Below are positions 54,213 through 64,000 of a stretch of DNA of 64,000 nucleotides, in pieces. Under the pieces are notes generated by a model that worked only from the letters and a program-made list of their open reading frames with translations, was not told the origin of the DNA and searched no databases. This stretch comes from Endothia cerciana (Eukaryota; Ascomycota; Sordariomycetes; Diaporthales; Cryphonectriaceae), in assembly GCA_026119935.1 (NCBI GenBank), contig JALRMH010000003.1, forward strand, positions 682,001-746,000, in the 5' to 3' direction. The number at the start of each line of letters is the position of its first letter. Within the stretch, counting starts at the first letter, position 1. The position numbers and the translations under genes were made by a program.

Positions 54213-56983
54213 ATGGTTAAATCACACCTCGTCAATGGTCCCCACTCGGCGGGCATCTTCGCCGACATGAGCATAGACGGTCCTGAGATTGGGACTCTGG
54301 TCTTGATCGTGGACCGAGCGAAGAACCTGCCCAATAGAAAGACCATCGGCAAGCAGGACCCGTACTGTGCCGCGAGGCTCGGGAAGGAAGCAAAGAAGAC
54401 CACCACGGACATTCGGGGCGGCCAGACGCCCAAGTGGTAAGCTCTCAAGCTGCGTCCCGGGCCTGGAGGTCCTGCCAGTCACTAACACGGGCCCGCAGGG
54501 ACCAGGAGCTCCGATTTACCGTCCACGACGGACCAGACTACTACCAGCTGAAGCTTTCGGTCTTCAACGACGACAAGAAGACGGAGTTGATAGGGGAGGC
54601 ATGGATCGACCTGCGCGACATCATCATACCCGGCGGCGGCCAGAACGACCTGTGGCAGAACCTCAGCTGCAAGGGCAAATACGCTGGAGACATCAGGATC
54701 GAGATCACCTACTACGACAGCCGTCCCAAGCCCGAGAAGCCCGCCGTCATACCGAAGCCCGTGGGTTCCGACAACGACTCCATGACGGGCCAGCACAAGG
54801 TCCCTAAGAGGCGCCCCCTGCCGTCGGACCCCTTCACGGGTCAGGTTCCAGCTCAGCCTCCTCAGCCCGCCCCGAGCCACGCCCCGACCCCTCCAAGGTC
54901 GCAACCGAGTGTGCCGAGGGATTACGCCCCAGAGCTCTCGACCCCCAACCACCCACCAGTTGCTTACCCCCCGAGCCACACGCACTCCCAGTCTGGACAG
55001 TACGGCGCTGCGCCATCGCCTCGTCAGCGTCACAATGACAACTACTCGTCCGCGCCGGGCAGTGCCTACCAGACTCCCTTAGACCGAGACAGGTACCCGG
55101 TACATCCTGACGACCTGGACTTCCCCCCCGGCCATCATGCCCATACCCCGGACAGGAGATATACACCGTCCTCGCCGTATGGGGCATCGTCGACCGATCC
55201 AGCTTTCGGCGTGGATCTCGACGACGACCGGCCACCTCCGCCCCCAGCCCACCGGATCACGCCCGGTGGGACACCTGAGATCAAGCATCAAAGCCAGACA
55301 CCACCAGTCATGAGAAAGGATGTGCTACGGAATGAGGCACATCGCCAGTCTGCCCCTCCTAATGCCTACCCAGGGCGCCCAGTCTACCGTGCATACGATT
55401 CTTCGCCCGCTGGCAGTGATCCGTACGCCGCCGGGAGCCAACAGACGACCCCACCGCGCCATCAATCTTATGACGCGGCATACGAGTCCCACCACAGATC
55501 TCTGCAGCCAACAGTCGAGGATGTCCCGGACTCTCCGGGGTCCGGTTTAGACGATTACAGGCGCGGTGCGTCTCGCACTTCACCTCTCGTCCAGGCTGAC
55601 TACCAGCACAACCCATCTCCTCCACCACTGAGCCTGAGCGGTAGGAGCGGTGGCCCTTCTGGTCAATACAACGCACCCTATCGCCAAATCCCGTCTCCCG
55701 ACTACGCGCGATCCGATGAGTTGTCATACAACCCACAGAGCAGTTACTCTCCAGGTCCCACCGGCAACGAACAAGAGCTGCCAGATACGCAGCTAGGAGC
55801 CCCCGCCAATATTCCGATCCCCGCTTCTTTGATCCCGGGGATGGACCCAACTCTGTCCATGGAGATCTCGCAGAGGGTCAACGACGGAGGACGCCATGAT
55901 CGACGGCATACCCAGCCCCCCCCTCAGCCCCAGCCTGCGGGCTCCATGAGGGGCCGCCAGATGATTGATCCACCGCCAAGCTATGGTGCGCCGCTTCCAG
56001 AGACATCACATCCCCACATGCCACCATACAATAGTGATCCGTATGAACGAAATCGCAGTCCCGCTGGGTACGCTGGTAGCGCGTCGTCCCAACATGCAGT
56101 CGCGAGGAGACAAATGTCGCCGAGCCACAGTCCGATGGGCCGTAACACGATCCGCAGGAAATCCGTCAGCCCAGCACCGATACCAGAGAGCCATCGCCTG
56201 TCTGGTGTCCCTTTCGGTCCTGACGACTATAACGCCCTGAACCCCGCTCTTGCAGTCGCAGCACCGAAAGAGCCGGAGAGCCGGGCGAGTCGGGAGTACG
56301 ATGAGATCGACGGGGTGATTATCACCCACGACGGGAGGGAGGTCGATCCATCAGACCACCTCCCCATGGATACGTGGGCCCCGGAGCCCGAGCCAAAGGC
56401 CGGCAAGAGTCCAGCTGCCTCGGCGAGCTCCAGGTCCTCTCTTTCCGGCCCACAGCCGCCTCCACCCTCGGGGCGCAAGGCTCTTCGCATCCGCGAGAGA
56501 CCGGTGTCCTCTCTGCCGCCATCGACATACATCACGCCCGACATTCAGGGCAGCGCCTTGCCACCCCCAGGCACAGGCCGCAACCGCTTGCAGAAGAAAG
56601 CTAACCGCAACTCTGCCATGCCGGTGATGATGTCAGGTGCGAACGGGTCCGGGCACAGCCCCCTCTCCCCTCTGCCCCAACCACATGAGAGAGATACTTT
56701 CGCGGCTCGGCCACCGGCCAGAGCAAGCACCCTTGACTACGAGAACCACGTGCCGGCGCCAATGTACGAGGTGCCGCCCCTCCAGCATGTCGGAAGGGAC
56801 CACAGCTCCTCGGCGCCGCCCATCCCGGCTAAAATCCCCATTCCGGCGGGAGGCGCGCTGATGCCGATGGGATATGGGGACGGAGGGGGTGATGTGGCGC
56901 TAATGGAGGAGATGAGCAGGATCGATATCGGCTCTGGAAGAGCTAGAAGACATGCTCAGAGGCCTGCCATTGGCGGTTATTAG
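54213..56983 (+). CDS. fic1: C2-domain cytokinesis protein, Fic1/Inn1 (ingression protein) family
   Basis: Two exons (54213-54436 and 54499-56983; 62-bp intron GTAAGC...GCAG) give 902 residues. The N-terminal C2 domain (about residues 22-145) shows GTLVLIVDRAKNLPNRKTIG, KQDPYCAARLG, TPKWDQELRFTVHDG and GEAWIDLRDIIIPGG. It is followed by about 750 disordered residues rich in Pro, Ser, Tyr and Gln, with many PxxP-like sites (KRRPLPSDPFTG, PPPSYGAP, SGPQPPPPSGRK). This is the layout of S. pombe Fic1 and budding-yeast Inn1. In those proteins the C2 domain and PxxP motifs link F-BAR/SH3 proteins (Cdc15, Imp2, Hof1, Cyk3) to the actomyosin ring. A role in septum formation is inferred. The protein is longer than the yeast members, as is usual in filamentous fungi. 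Confidence 0.86.
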
Positions 56984-57667
56984 GAACGTCCTGCCAGTGG
57001 TGGGTCTCCGCAGAAAGTTTTGCCCAGGTCGCCGGGGAGCGAGAGGCGGGTGTCGCCGAGGAGAGAGAGAAGGGGCGAGGATGAGACAGCGGCGAGGAGC
57101 CGGTCTTAGGGATGACCTGGCGCCTCGTCCCTCTACGAGAGTGTAAGATATGGGACAAGGACAAAATGAAAGGGAAACGGACTACAAATTGCTTCGACCA
57201 TGGTCGAAGGAGGGGGAGGGGAAATACCAGGGGGGGTGGGATAATGAGCAGAGGCATTCCTCACGGCCCAACGAGTTTCACTTCACCACTTCATGACATG
57301 ATTGACATACGGGTTCCGACAAGGCTTTGGATCTGCTCGGATACTGCTGACTCGCTCGGCATCGCCAGCATTCCCAGGCTAAGTCATTCGCCCCCCCCCC
57401 CTTTTTTTTTCTTTCTTCTTTCTTTCTTCTCTTCTTTGAATTAGATTTCGTTGCGTGGCGGGCATACATGAGCGCGACTGACGCCTCTGTCTGTGTGTGT
57501 GTATGTGTGTGTGTGTGTGGATGATTGACGACTTGACGGAGGCCACTTGCCCTGGGAGAGAGGGAGTCGGGAATGAATTGATACCCCATATATGGTTAGA
57601 TGGGTTTACTTATAAACAATACAATGGCATGGTTGTTTCATACACGTACACTCCTGGCACGGTCCGC

Positions 57668-57699
<32 letters not shown>

Positions 57700-58147
57700 A
57701 ACCATCAGAAACGGATGAAACTGGCCGGTCTGCGTGAACCTATCCAGCCTGGGACGGGGTCCGGCCGACTACTCCCTCCCGCAGCCTTCCACGACACCAG
57801 GATTCTCAAGTCGTCAGACACCATGCCGTGATTGATGCACACCGTTCAGGTATCGCTTGCTATCTATTGCAGACTCGGCTTTGCTTATTTACTTTGGTAT
57901 CGAATCATTACGCCCTCGAGAAAGCCCCTTCGCACCCCCCCCCCCCCGCCTCCCGTCTGCTCGTTTTTGTTTTCTTCTTCGTCTTCTTCTTTCTTGTTTC
58001 CCAACCCCCTGAACGCCGGAGCAATGCCAACATATAACAAAGGCAGACGAGATGCGATGATACGGACTTTCCGCCTTGGATTTTTTATTTTGATTTTAAC
58101 CATTTCCTCTCCCGAGCCCGCGTTTTAGGCAAGCTTGCATCCTGCCA
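56984..58147. other. Convergent intergenic region with microsatellites
   Basis: Lies between the 3' ends of the C2-domain and Utp15 genes. It contains a 10-base C run then T/C repeats (57391-57436), a (GT)n patch (57487-57519), (GA)n at about 57666-57694, and a C run near 57938. No gene seen. Confidence 0.55.
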
Positions 58148-59791
58148 TCATGCCTCCCCAGCGATCATCAGGGCCTCCAGCATGCCCCCCGTCTGCGCCG
58201 CGACCTGCGCCTTCTCCACCTCCTGGGTCACCCTCTTCCGCAGCGTCTTGAACCCCGCGGCCAGCTCCGCGCTGCCGCCCACGTGCTCCGCGTACAGGTC
58301 CAGCAGGTGCAAGCCGACGTCCACGCACGCGCTCCGGTACCGCGGGTCGATGATGTGGTTGCTGATCCAGTGCAGGACGGGCCGCACCGACTCCTCGTCC
58401 CTGTGCTCGAGCGCGGCCCGCAGCGCGGACCGGTGGCGCAGCGCGGTGAGCAGGGCCAGGACGTTGAGCTTGCTGTGGTCCGGCGCGGCGGCGTCGAGGA
58501 CCCCGTCCAGCGCGGCGGCGTAGCGCCCGTGCCTGAGGTCCCACTGCCACGCCCGCTCCTTGGTGCGGCGGCCGCCGGCGGCGTCGTTGTCGATCAGGAA
58601 GTCGACCTCGCGGTCGACGGTCGAGAGGGACCTGGTGAGGATCTCCTTGCGCCTCCGCTTCGTGGGCCTTGCCACGTCGAGCTGCGACAGGTCCGTGACG
58701 GCTGCGGCGCGCGCGCGCTCCCGCTCCTTCTCGGCGGCCGAGCCAGTCAGGCGTGTCTTGAGGGACAGCACGCCGGACTGCATGCCCACCGCCAGATGCC
58801 GGTCTGCCGCGTTGGCGCCCGCCGTGATGACGCTGAGGGACAGGATGGGAGAGGGGTACTTCGTCCCCGCGACGACGTTCCACGAGCCCGTCTCGAAGAT
58901 CTTGACGTGGCCGTCCAGCCCGCCGCTGACGACGCGCCTGCCGTTGGACGCCAGGCAGAGCGACGTGACCGTCTTCTGGTGGTTGGTGATGACCCGCAGC
59001 GGCTTGGCGGCCACCAGGTCCAGGACGGAGATGGCGTTGTCCGCCGCCGCAAGTACGGTGGTGCCCGCCGGCAGGGGCAGGACCTCCTCCACGGGCGCGG
59101 CGTGCTTGAAGGTCAGGACGCTCCCGCCGGGCACCCTCGCGTCCCATATCCTCACCGTGGCGTCGTAGCTCCCCGTGACCAGCATGTTGCTGCTCGCGCC
59201 CAGCCCGCCCGGCATGAAGGCGCCGCTGCGGACGTAGTCCTGGTGGCCCACGAACTGCCTCGTGGCGTCCTGGCTGGGCAGGTCCCAGATGCGCACGGTC
59301 CTGTCGTCGCTCGCGCTCATGAGCATGGTCGGGTCGGCGGGGCTCCACTTGGTGACCCAGACGGGCTGCTTGTGGACGTGCCAGGTCTTGAGGACGACGG
59401 CCCTGGACCCGCCGGCGACGTCGAAGACCTGCATCCTGCCCGAGTCATCACCGGCGACCAGGACGCGCGAGTCGGCGCGGATCTCCCCGGAGCGGGCGAC
59501 GCTGTCGAAGCGGCCGATGGTCTTGAGCGGCTCGCGCCTGCGGATGGAGTAGACGTCGACGCGGGGGCCCGCGGTGACGGCGAAGAGGTCATTGTGCCTC
59601 GCGGCGGCGGCCGAGGAGGCGGAGGGGGACGAGGAGGGTGAGGGGAAGGAGATGTGGGTTACGCCCCAGGAGGCGGTGGTCGTGTGGGACTTCTGGTTCC
59701 TGAATGTCTTCCAGTAGCGCTGCTCCGCGGTGATGGGCTGGGGGGCCGAGGGAAGCTTGAGCTGCGGCAGTGGCCGGACTTCTGCCGCCAT
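58148..59791 (-). CDS. UTP15: SSU processome / t-UTP subunit Utp15
   Basis: Intronless, 547 residues, very GC rich. A WD40 propeller occupies about residues 45-345: HNDLFAVTAGPRVDVYSIRR, SGEIRADSRVLVAGDDSGRM, SASDDRTVRIWDLPSQ, GHQDYVRSGAF, TGSYDATVRIWDARVPGGSV and SGGLDGHVKIFE. The UTP15 C-terminal helical domain follows (about 385-535), including KERAWQWDLRHGRYAAALDG, LLTALRHRSALRAALEHRDE and VLHWISNHIIDPRYRS. Utp15 is part of the UtpA (t-UTP) complex, which binds nascent 35S pre-rRNA in the nucleolus and is needed for 18S maturation. The N-terminal block AEQRYWKTFRNQK is also family-like. Length matches the yeast protein (513). Long antisense frames here are GC shadows. Confidence 0.95.
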   Translation of the reverse strand: MAAEVRPLPQLKLPSAPQPITAEQRYWKTFRNQKSHTTTASWGVTHISFPSPSSSPSASSAAAARHNDLFAVTAGPRVDVYSIRRREPLKTIGRFDSVARSGEIRADSRVLVAGDDSGRMQVFDVAGGSRAVVLKTWHVHKQPVWVTKWSPADPTMLMSASDDRTVRIWDLPSQDATRQFVGHQDYVRSGAFMPGGLGASSNMLVTGSYDATVRIWDARVPGGSVLTFKHAAPVEEVLPLPAGTTVLAAADNAISVLDLVAAKPLRVITNHQKTVTSLCLASNGRRVVSGGLDGHVKIFETGSWNVVAGTKYPSPILSLSVITAGANAADRHLAVGMQSGVLSLKTRLTGSAAEKERERARAAAVTDLSQLDVARPTKRRRKEILTRSLSTVDREVDFLIDNDAAGGRRTKERAWQWDLRHGRYAAALDGVLDAAAPDHSKLNVLALLTALRHRSALRAALEHRDEESVRPVLHWISNHIIDPRYRSACVDVGLHLLDLYAEHVGGSAELAAGFKTLRKRVTQEVEKAQVAAQTGGMLEALMIAGEA

Positions 59792-61559
59792 TTTGTTGAG
59801 GAGGACGGCGGTTGACGGGCAGGGCAGGGCAGGGAAGACGAAAGGTGGGATCCCACATGAGGAGAGGCTTCTCTCTTGGTGGACGTCAATTAGAGAAAAC
59901 GCGCCAGGAAACTTTTCGGCGGCCCACCCTGCTATCGATAAGACTGCTGACTAAGATAACAACATAACTCAGTACATGAGTACCTGCTACTACGTACATA
60001 GTACTAGGAAGTGATGGACCCCCCTGCAAGCCTGTCTGAGGTCTACAGTGCCACACAATGCCCTGCCCTCCACGGGTGAGGACATTCAGTAGCTTCAAAC
60101 CAGGAAGATTCAAAACCGTGAGCAGTAGCAAGAGGTGTGAGGGGGGGGGGTTCTCCTCTTTGTGATTCTGCCCTGGAGAAACCTGCCGACATTGGGGCCT
60201 AGGCCAGGCTCGTATCCTGATTGCTTCTCTCTCCCACCTGCTGCCGATGTCTGAGACATATTGGGTTGGCAGAAGCCACAGCCTGCTGAAATATGACAAG
60301 TCAGGAAAAGCCCCGTCCTGGGGAGCCCGGTGGCGCCTTTGAATATTGAATCTTGTGTAGCAGGGACTGCATTGAACGGCTGGAGGAGGCGGTGGATTAA
60401 ATCATATAGCCTAAGCATTCAAAGTTGTGACGTATTTTTGTTATTGTCATTATTATCATATCATTATTGACAGGGCTGAAACTGCTGGCAGGGACTATCA
60501 GGGCATTGTTGTTCATATGAGCCTGTACATAGTATACTCGTGTGTATGAGGATATGCACCCAAGCACCTACACGTACGTATTGTTTGTTGTTCGCCAGGT
60601 CCACATTGCATAGTAGTAGACGGTGAGGAAAATACCATAGTATGCCCTAGCAGTTATGCAGCAATCCCTAGGGCGACAGGGGTATACCCGTTGTTGCGTC
60701 ATGGTTGAGAAGGGTGGCTAATAACAAACGGCCGGACTCGCTTATCCTCTTCTTTTCCGAGGGGTCGGTCGTCTCTTCTTCTTATAGCGTAATGCGGAGG
60801 TAGCCAATGAACGGTGGAGAAAACAAACCACAGGGGCGTAAGCAAGGGTGGAAGAGGCAGGAAAAAAAAAAAAAAAAAAAAAAAAAAAACCAGGAAAAAA
60901 AACCCAGGCAGCACCCTTCTTTGTCACTGATCTGGACTGCACATGGGGGAAGAGACCAAAGGGGAGTTTAGAGACATGCAGGGAGGCTGACAGGCGGGAA
61001 CCCGTGAATCACTTGATGCCTGTCCTATCAGCTGTCAAAGCCTCATTTGCGGCAGACTCCTGTTTACTATCCTTAAAGAGATCGCCACCCTCAATAAAGA
61101 TCCTCCTCCTCCTCAACTCAACCTCTGGAGGGGGGCAATCTTCGCCAGACAAGTGGACCAGAGTCTCACCCTCATCATCTCTGAGCTTCTGCAGAGACCG
61201 GCCGCCTCCCACTAGTGGTGGTGGTGTCGCCCGTGGATGCATTTTCATCTGAATTCTTCTCTTCTAAGAGATCTCGCCGCCTGGCAGGAGGTTTATGTTA
61301 TTTATTGCTTGATCGGGAGGCGCCATATGACAGCTACCCCTCCATTTCTCTTTCCTCTTTATGATGCGATACGCCCCATCCCTGATCACCAAACTGTTTC
61401 ACGCGTTTTGATCCGTCTGTCGCAGTCTAGGCCTGCAGAGGCCCGCCACTGATAAAGGAGCAGGCCCCAAACGCCAATATAACATAGCCTCGACCATTAC
61501 CCGAACCGACCACCAAAGCTTCCCAGCACCTCGTACGCGCATGACCGACCCCATAGACA
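59792..61559. other. Divergent intergenic region
   Basis: Between Utp15 (leftward) and the Gln-rich gene (rightward). It contains a GGGCA repeat patch in the Utp15 leader (59817-59833), a 10-base G run (60141-60150) and a 28-base A run (60862-60889) flanked by further A-rich sequence. No gene seen. Confidence 0.5.
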
Positions 61560-64000
61560 ATGCCCGGTCCGCCGATTGGACGGGAGGGCACATTCTCCTC
61601 CCAGGTCGCCCACACCAACTCGACCCTCCAGAAATTTATGGGAGGCAAGCAGAAGTCATGGATGACAAACACCGCGCCTGCTCAGCCCAGACCCCGTCCG
61701 CCTCCACGCCGCCCGCCTCTCCCTCTCCAGCAGCAGTCCAAGGACCCGCGTAGGTCTCGGCCCCAGCAGGCACACGGGCCCGTCGCGCAGCCTCAGCACG
61801 AGACACAGGAGGAGCCTCAGCAGCCAGCCGGGCAGGGGACCCGACCTTTGTTGCGACAGCCTGCAGAGTGAGTCACCTCTGTCGCGACCAAGCCATGGTG
61901 CATGGGGACCAAGGGCTAACAGTCCGGCTGGTTACAGAACGAATATAGATATCCTCCCCTCTCCCGCCCCTAGCGACAAGCCGAGCCCGGCTGTCTCGAA
62001 CCCCAAGGACAGCCCGAATCCCATCACTGTGTCTCTCCCCGTCGCCTCACCAGGACAGCGTGATACGGAGCGTGTCCCAGCCGCCAAAGGGACCGCGACC
62101 TCAGATGTCTTGCTGCCGTCGAGCCCGCACATGGAGACGAGACCGGCAGGAGCTGGTGCCGCAGCGCCGCCTCCCACGGCCGGGCAGGGCAGCCTCGAAG
62201 CTGGTGCACAGGCCGCCCTCGCCGGGCCGCTGCAGGTCATGCCTCCTCCTCCTCCTCCTCCTCCTACTACCCTACCACAAGACGACCACACACACCCACC
62301 GGGCGGAAGGGGCGTCTTGGTTCCGGGCATGGTGCAGACAGGAGGTCCGGCTGGTCAGGTGCCGTCGAGCTCGGCTCGTGACGGGGAGCATCCGAACAAG
62401 AGGAGGCGCGTCGAGTCTGATAGCGCCGGTGTGCCCAGGCCGGCCATTCGAACCCCCGAGCTTGTCGCATGCATTGACGAGAGGATGGCGTCGCCGGGAG
62501 GCGGACAGGGCCCGCATCTTGTTGCCCAGAGATCACGGTTCCAGATCCTGAGAGAGGCCTGTGCCCGCCGGGATGTCTTCTATCTCCATCTGCATTCGCT
62601 CTTCTGCCTGTGGTCGATGGGCCACAAGCTGCCTCCGCCGTTGCCTGACTACGATATTAAGACCATCTCCATTGGCTTTGAGATCCTTGAAACCATTCTT
62701 AAGAAGAACGACTGTTTCACCAGAGACAACCTGGCGTGGTGTGCTTTCTTTCCCCTCCCTGACTTCAATCATGCCCATCCCGAAAGCGTTGCAAGGGCTG
62801 CGGATTTCCTCACGGCTCTAGCCCAGCATTGGCCATCTCTTGTCCAGGAATCGTCTAACCGCCACTACCCTTACCTGGTGGACGAGTTGCTGGGTAAGCT
62901 CAAGTGCTACTCCGCCATCACGCAGAAGCTCTTCTTCACAGCGTCCCGGCGGACACTCGGCATCCTGGATGGTGACCTTGGTGTTCGAGCTGAGCAGCAT
63001 TTTCACCAGGACCAACGCGACCACTTCGATGAGCATGGCTTCTTTCGCCTTGTTTCCGACGACCATCTTTCGGAGATCGAGCTTCGGAACGCGAAACTTA
63101 TCCAGGCATATCGGGAGATAGTAGCAAGGGTAAAGGCTGAGAAAGAAAGGGCTCGGACGCAACAGAAGGAGTGGCGGCAGCGAAAGGTGGCGAAGCAGCA
63201 GCAGTTGCAGCAACAACCCCAGCAGCAACAGCAGCACCAGCAGCACCAGCAGCACCAGCAGCACCAGCAGCAGTTGCAGCAACAACCCCAGCAGCAACAG
63301 CAGCTCCGGCAGCAGTTGCAGCAACAACTCCAGCAGCACCAGCAGCTCCAGCAGCACCAGCAGCAACAGCAGCAACAGCAGCAACAATACCCACAGATGA
63401 CGATGACGTCGCCGCCGCCGCCGCGTACCATACAACAGGCTCGACAGCTGCCACAGTCGGAAACGCAGCAAACACCCTACACTGCGCAACAGCTTCCCCG
63501 TCCACAACCAGCGAATGGCGGTTTGACCTCCAGCCCATATCAGCTTATGCCCAATCTCGGTCCCCTGTGGTCGCAAAATCAGATGCAGAACGCGGTGCCA
63601 GGTCACACCAAAAGGACGTCCTCTAGTCCTCAGAACCTACAGTCTGCGGTCCAATACTCGGCGGGTACACAATCTCCTGGAGCATATTCTGGCGCGGGAA
63701 GCCCGCCAGGCCCCGGAACTTCGTTCGCTCAAACAGCGATACGTCAACCCGGCCAGATACCTCAGCATCTCATCTTACCAAGCTCTCTCACAAATCCTGT
63801 GCCCATTATGCAAGCGGCGGAGAGTGCAATGCAAGCAGCGGCGAATACGCAGCAGTACTCTCGAAGTGTGCCGAACCCTCAGCAGTACCAATTCAACATT
63901 CCGCGGCAGGTACAAGACGTGAATCAGCTTCGCATGCGACAGCATATTTCTCCTCCTGCGCAACACCAAGCACAGTGGGCATCAGAGGGGGCTTCAACAA
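61560..64000 (+). CDS. Large Gln-rich nuclear protein, MIZ/SP-RING-like (3' end outside window)
   Basis: Exon 1 is 61560-61867 and exon 2 runs from 61938 to the window edge with no stop. The 70-bp intron has GTGAGT and TTACAG ends. The N-terminus is Pro/Gln-rich, with a basic site HPNKRRRVESD (about 255). A folded-looking helical region follows (about 300-500): QRSRFQILREACARRDVFYL, LHSLFCLWSMGHKLPP, ETILKKNDCFTRDNLAWCAF and TASRRTLGILDGDLGVRAEQ. Then comes a long Gln/His tract and a low-complexity Gln/Ser/Pro part. The helical order (LREAC..xDxFYLxLHxxFC, ILKKNDxxxxxxLxWxxxFP, TxxRRxLGIxDG) resembles the N-terminal part of fungal MIZ zinc-finger (SUMO-ligase-like) proteins. The zinc finger itself would lie beyond the window, so the assignment is tentative. 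A Mediator-type coactivator is the main alternative. Confidence 0.72.
63190..63392 (+). repeat. CAG/CAA tract coding poly-Gln with His and Leu
   Basis: About 200 bp of CAG, CAA, CAC, CTC and TTG codons giving Q-rich sequence with periodic H and L. A unit coding QQLQQQPQQQQQ occurs twice (about 63196-63235 and 63268-63303), so part of the tract arose by segment duplication rather than simple codon slippage. Confidence 0.9.

Noticed and set aside
58283..59641. 452-codon plus frame opposite UTP15
   Set aside because: Antisense shadow of a very GC-rich gene with clear WD40 repeats.

Overview
The window is nuclear DNA of a filamentous ascomycete (Pezizomycotina, most likely a Sordariomycete). Supporting signs are short phase-consistent introns of about 50-100 bp with GT(A/G)AGT-like donors, a full complement of fungal housekeeping orthologs, long gene-poor spacers, and a Tc1/mariner copy whose stop codons look like C-to-T changes at CpA (RIP-like). 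About 40% of the window is coding. I found no tRNA, rRNA, CRISPR array or virus-like region.

Layout from left to right. The first 12.7 kb holds the end of an alpha-arrestin-like gene, a four-exon gene for a 59-residue membrane protein, the intronless spliceosomal helicase Prp2/Cdc28 (minus strand), an AT-rich spacer with a degenerate mariner element (TA target duplication, matching TIRs), and a secreted carboxylesterase-like protein that lacks the usual catalytic serine elbow and oxyanion motif. From 14.8 to 17.3 kb lie the ER chaperone Scj1 (ending HEEL) and a secreted protein made of 18 PSGPX pentapeptides. From 19.7 to 25.4 kb is an eroded block: a frameshifted multipass membrane protein, a coiled-coil protein, a Mid2/WSC-like membrane protein with a doubtful junction, and a clearly dead acyl-CoA ligase. 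A 3-kb repeat-rich spacer precedes a 1,410-residue DUF3824 protein, followed by a SIS-domain sugar-phosphate isomerase.

From 40.4 kb onward the genes are mostly housekeeping: a WKF-domain protein (probably nucleolar), proteasome subunit alpha-1 (Scl1), an unrecognised 180-residue protein, a TMEM234-like membrane protein, the C2-domain cytokinesis protein Fic1/Inn1, the small-subunit processome protein Utp15, and the start of a large Gln-rich nuclear protein resembling fungal MIZ/SP-RING proteins, cut by the window end.

The genes do not form a pathway or biosynthetic cluster. What stands out is the combination of conserved RNA-processing, ribosome and proteasome genes with spacers unusually rich in G/C homopolymers (10-15 nt) and simple repeats, one stretch of gene decay, and several unusual secreted or membrane proteins. 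Exon limits were inferred by reading phase and splice signals by eye, without transcript data.
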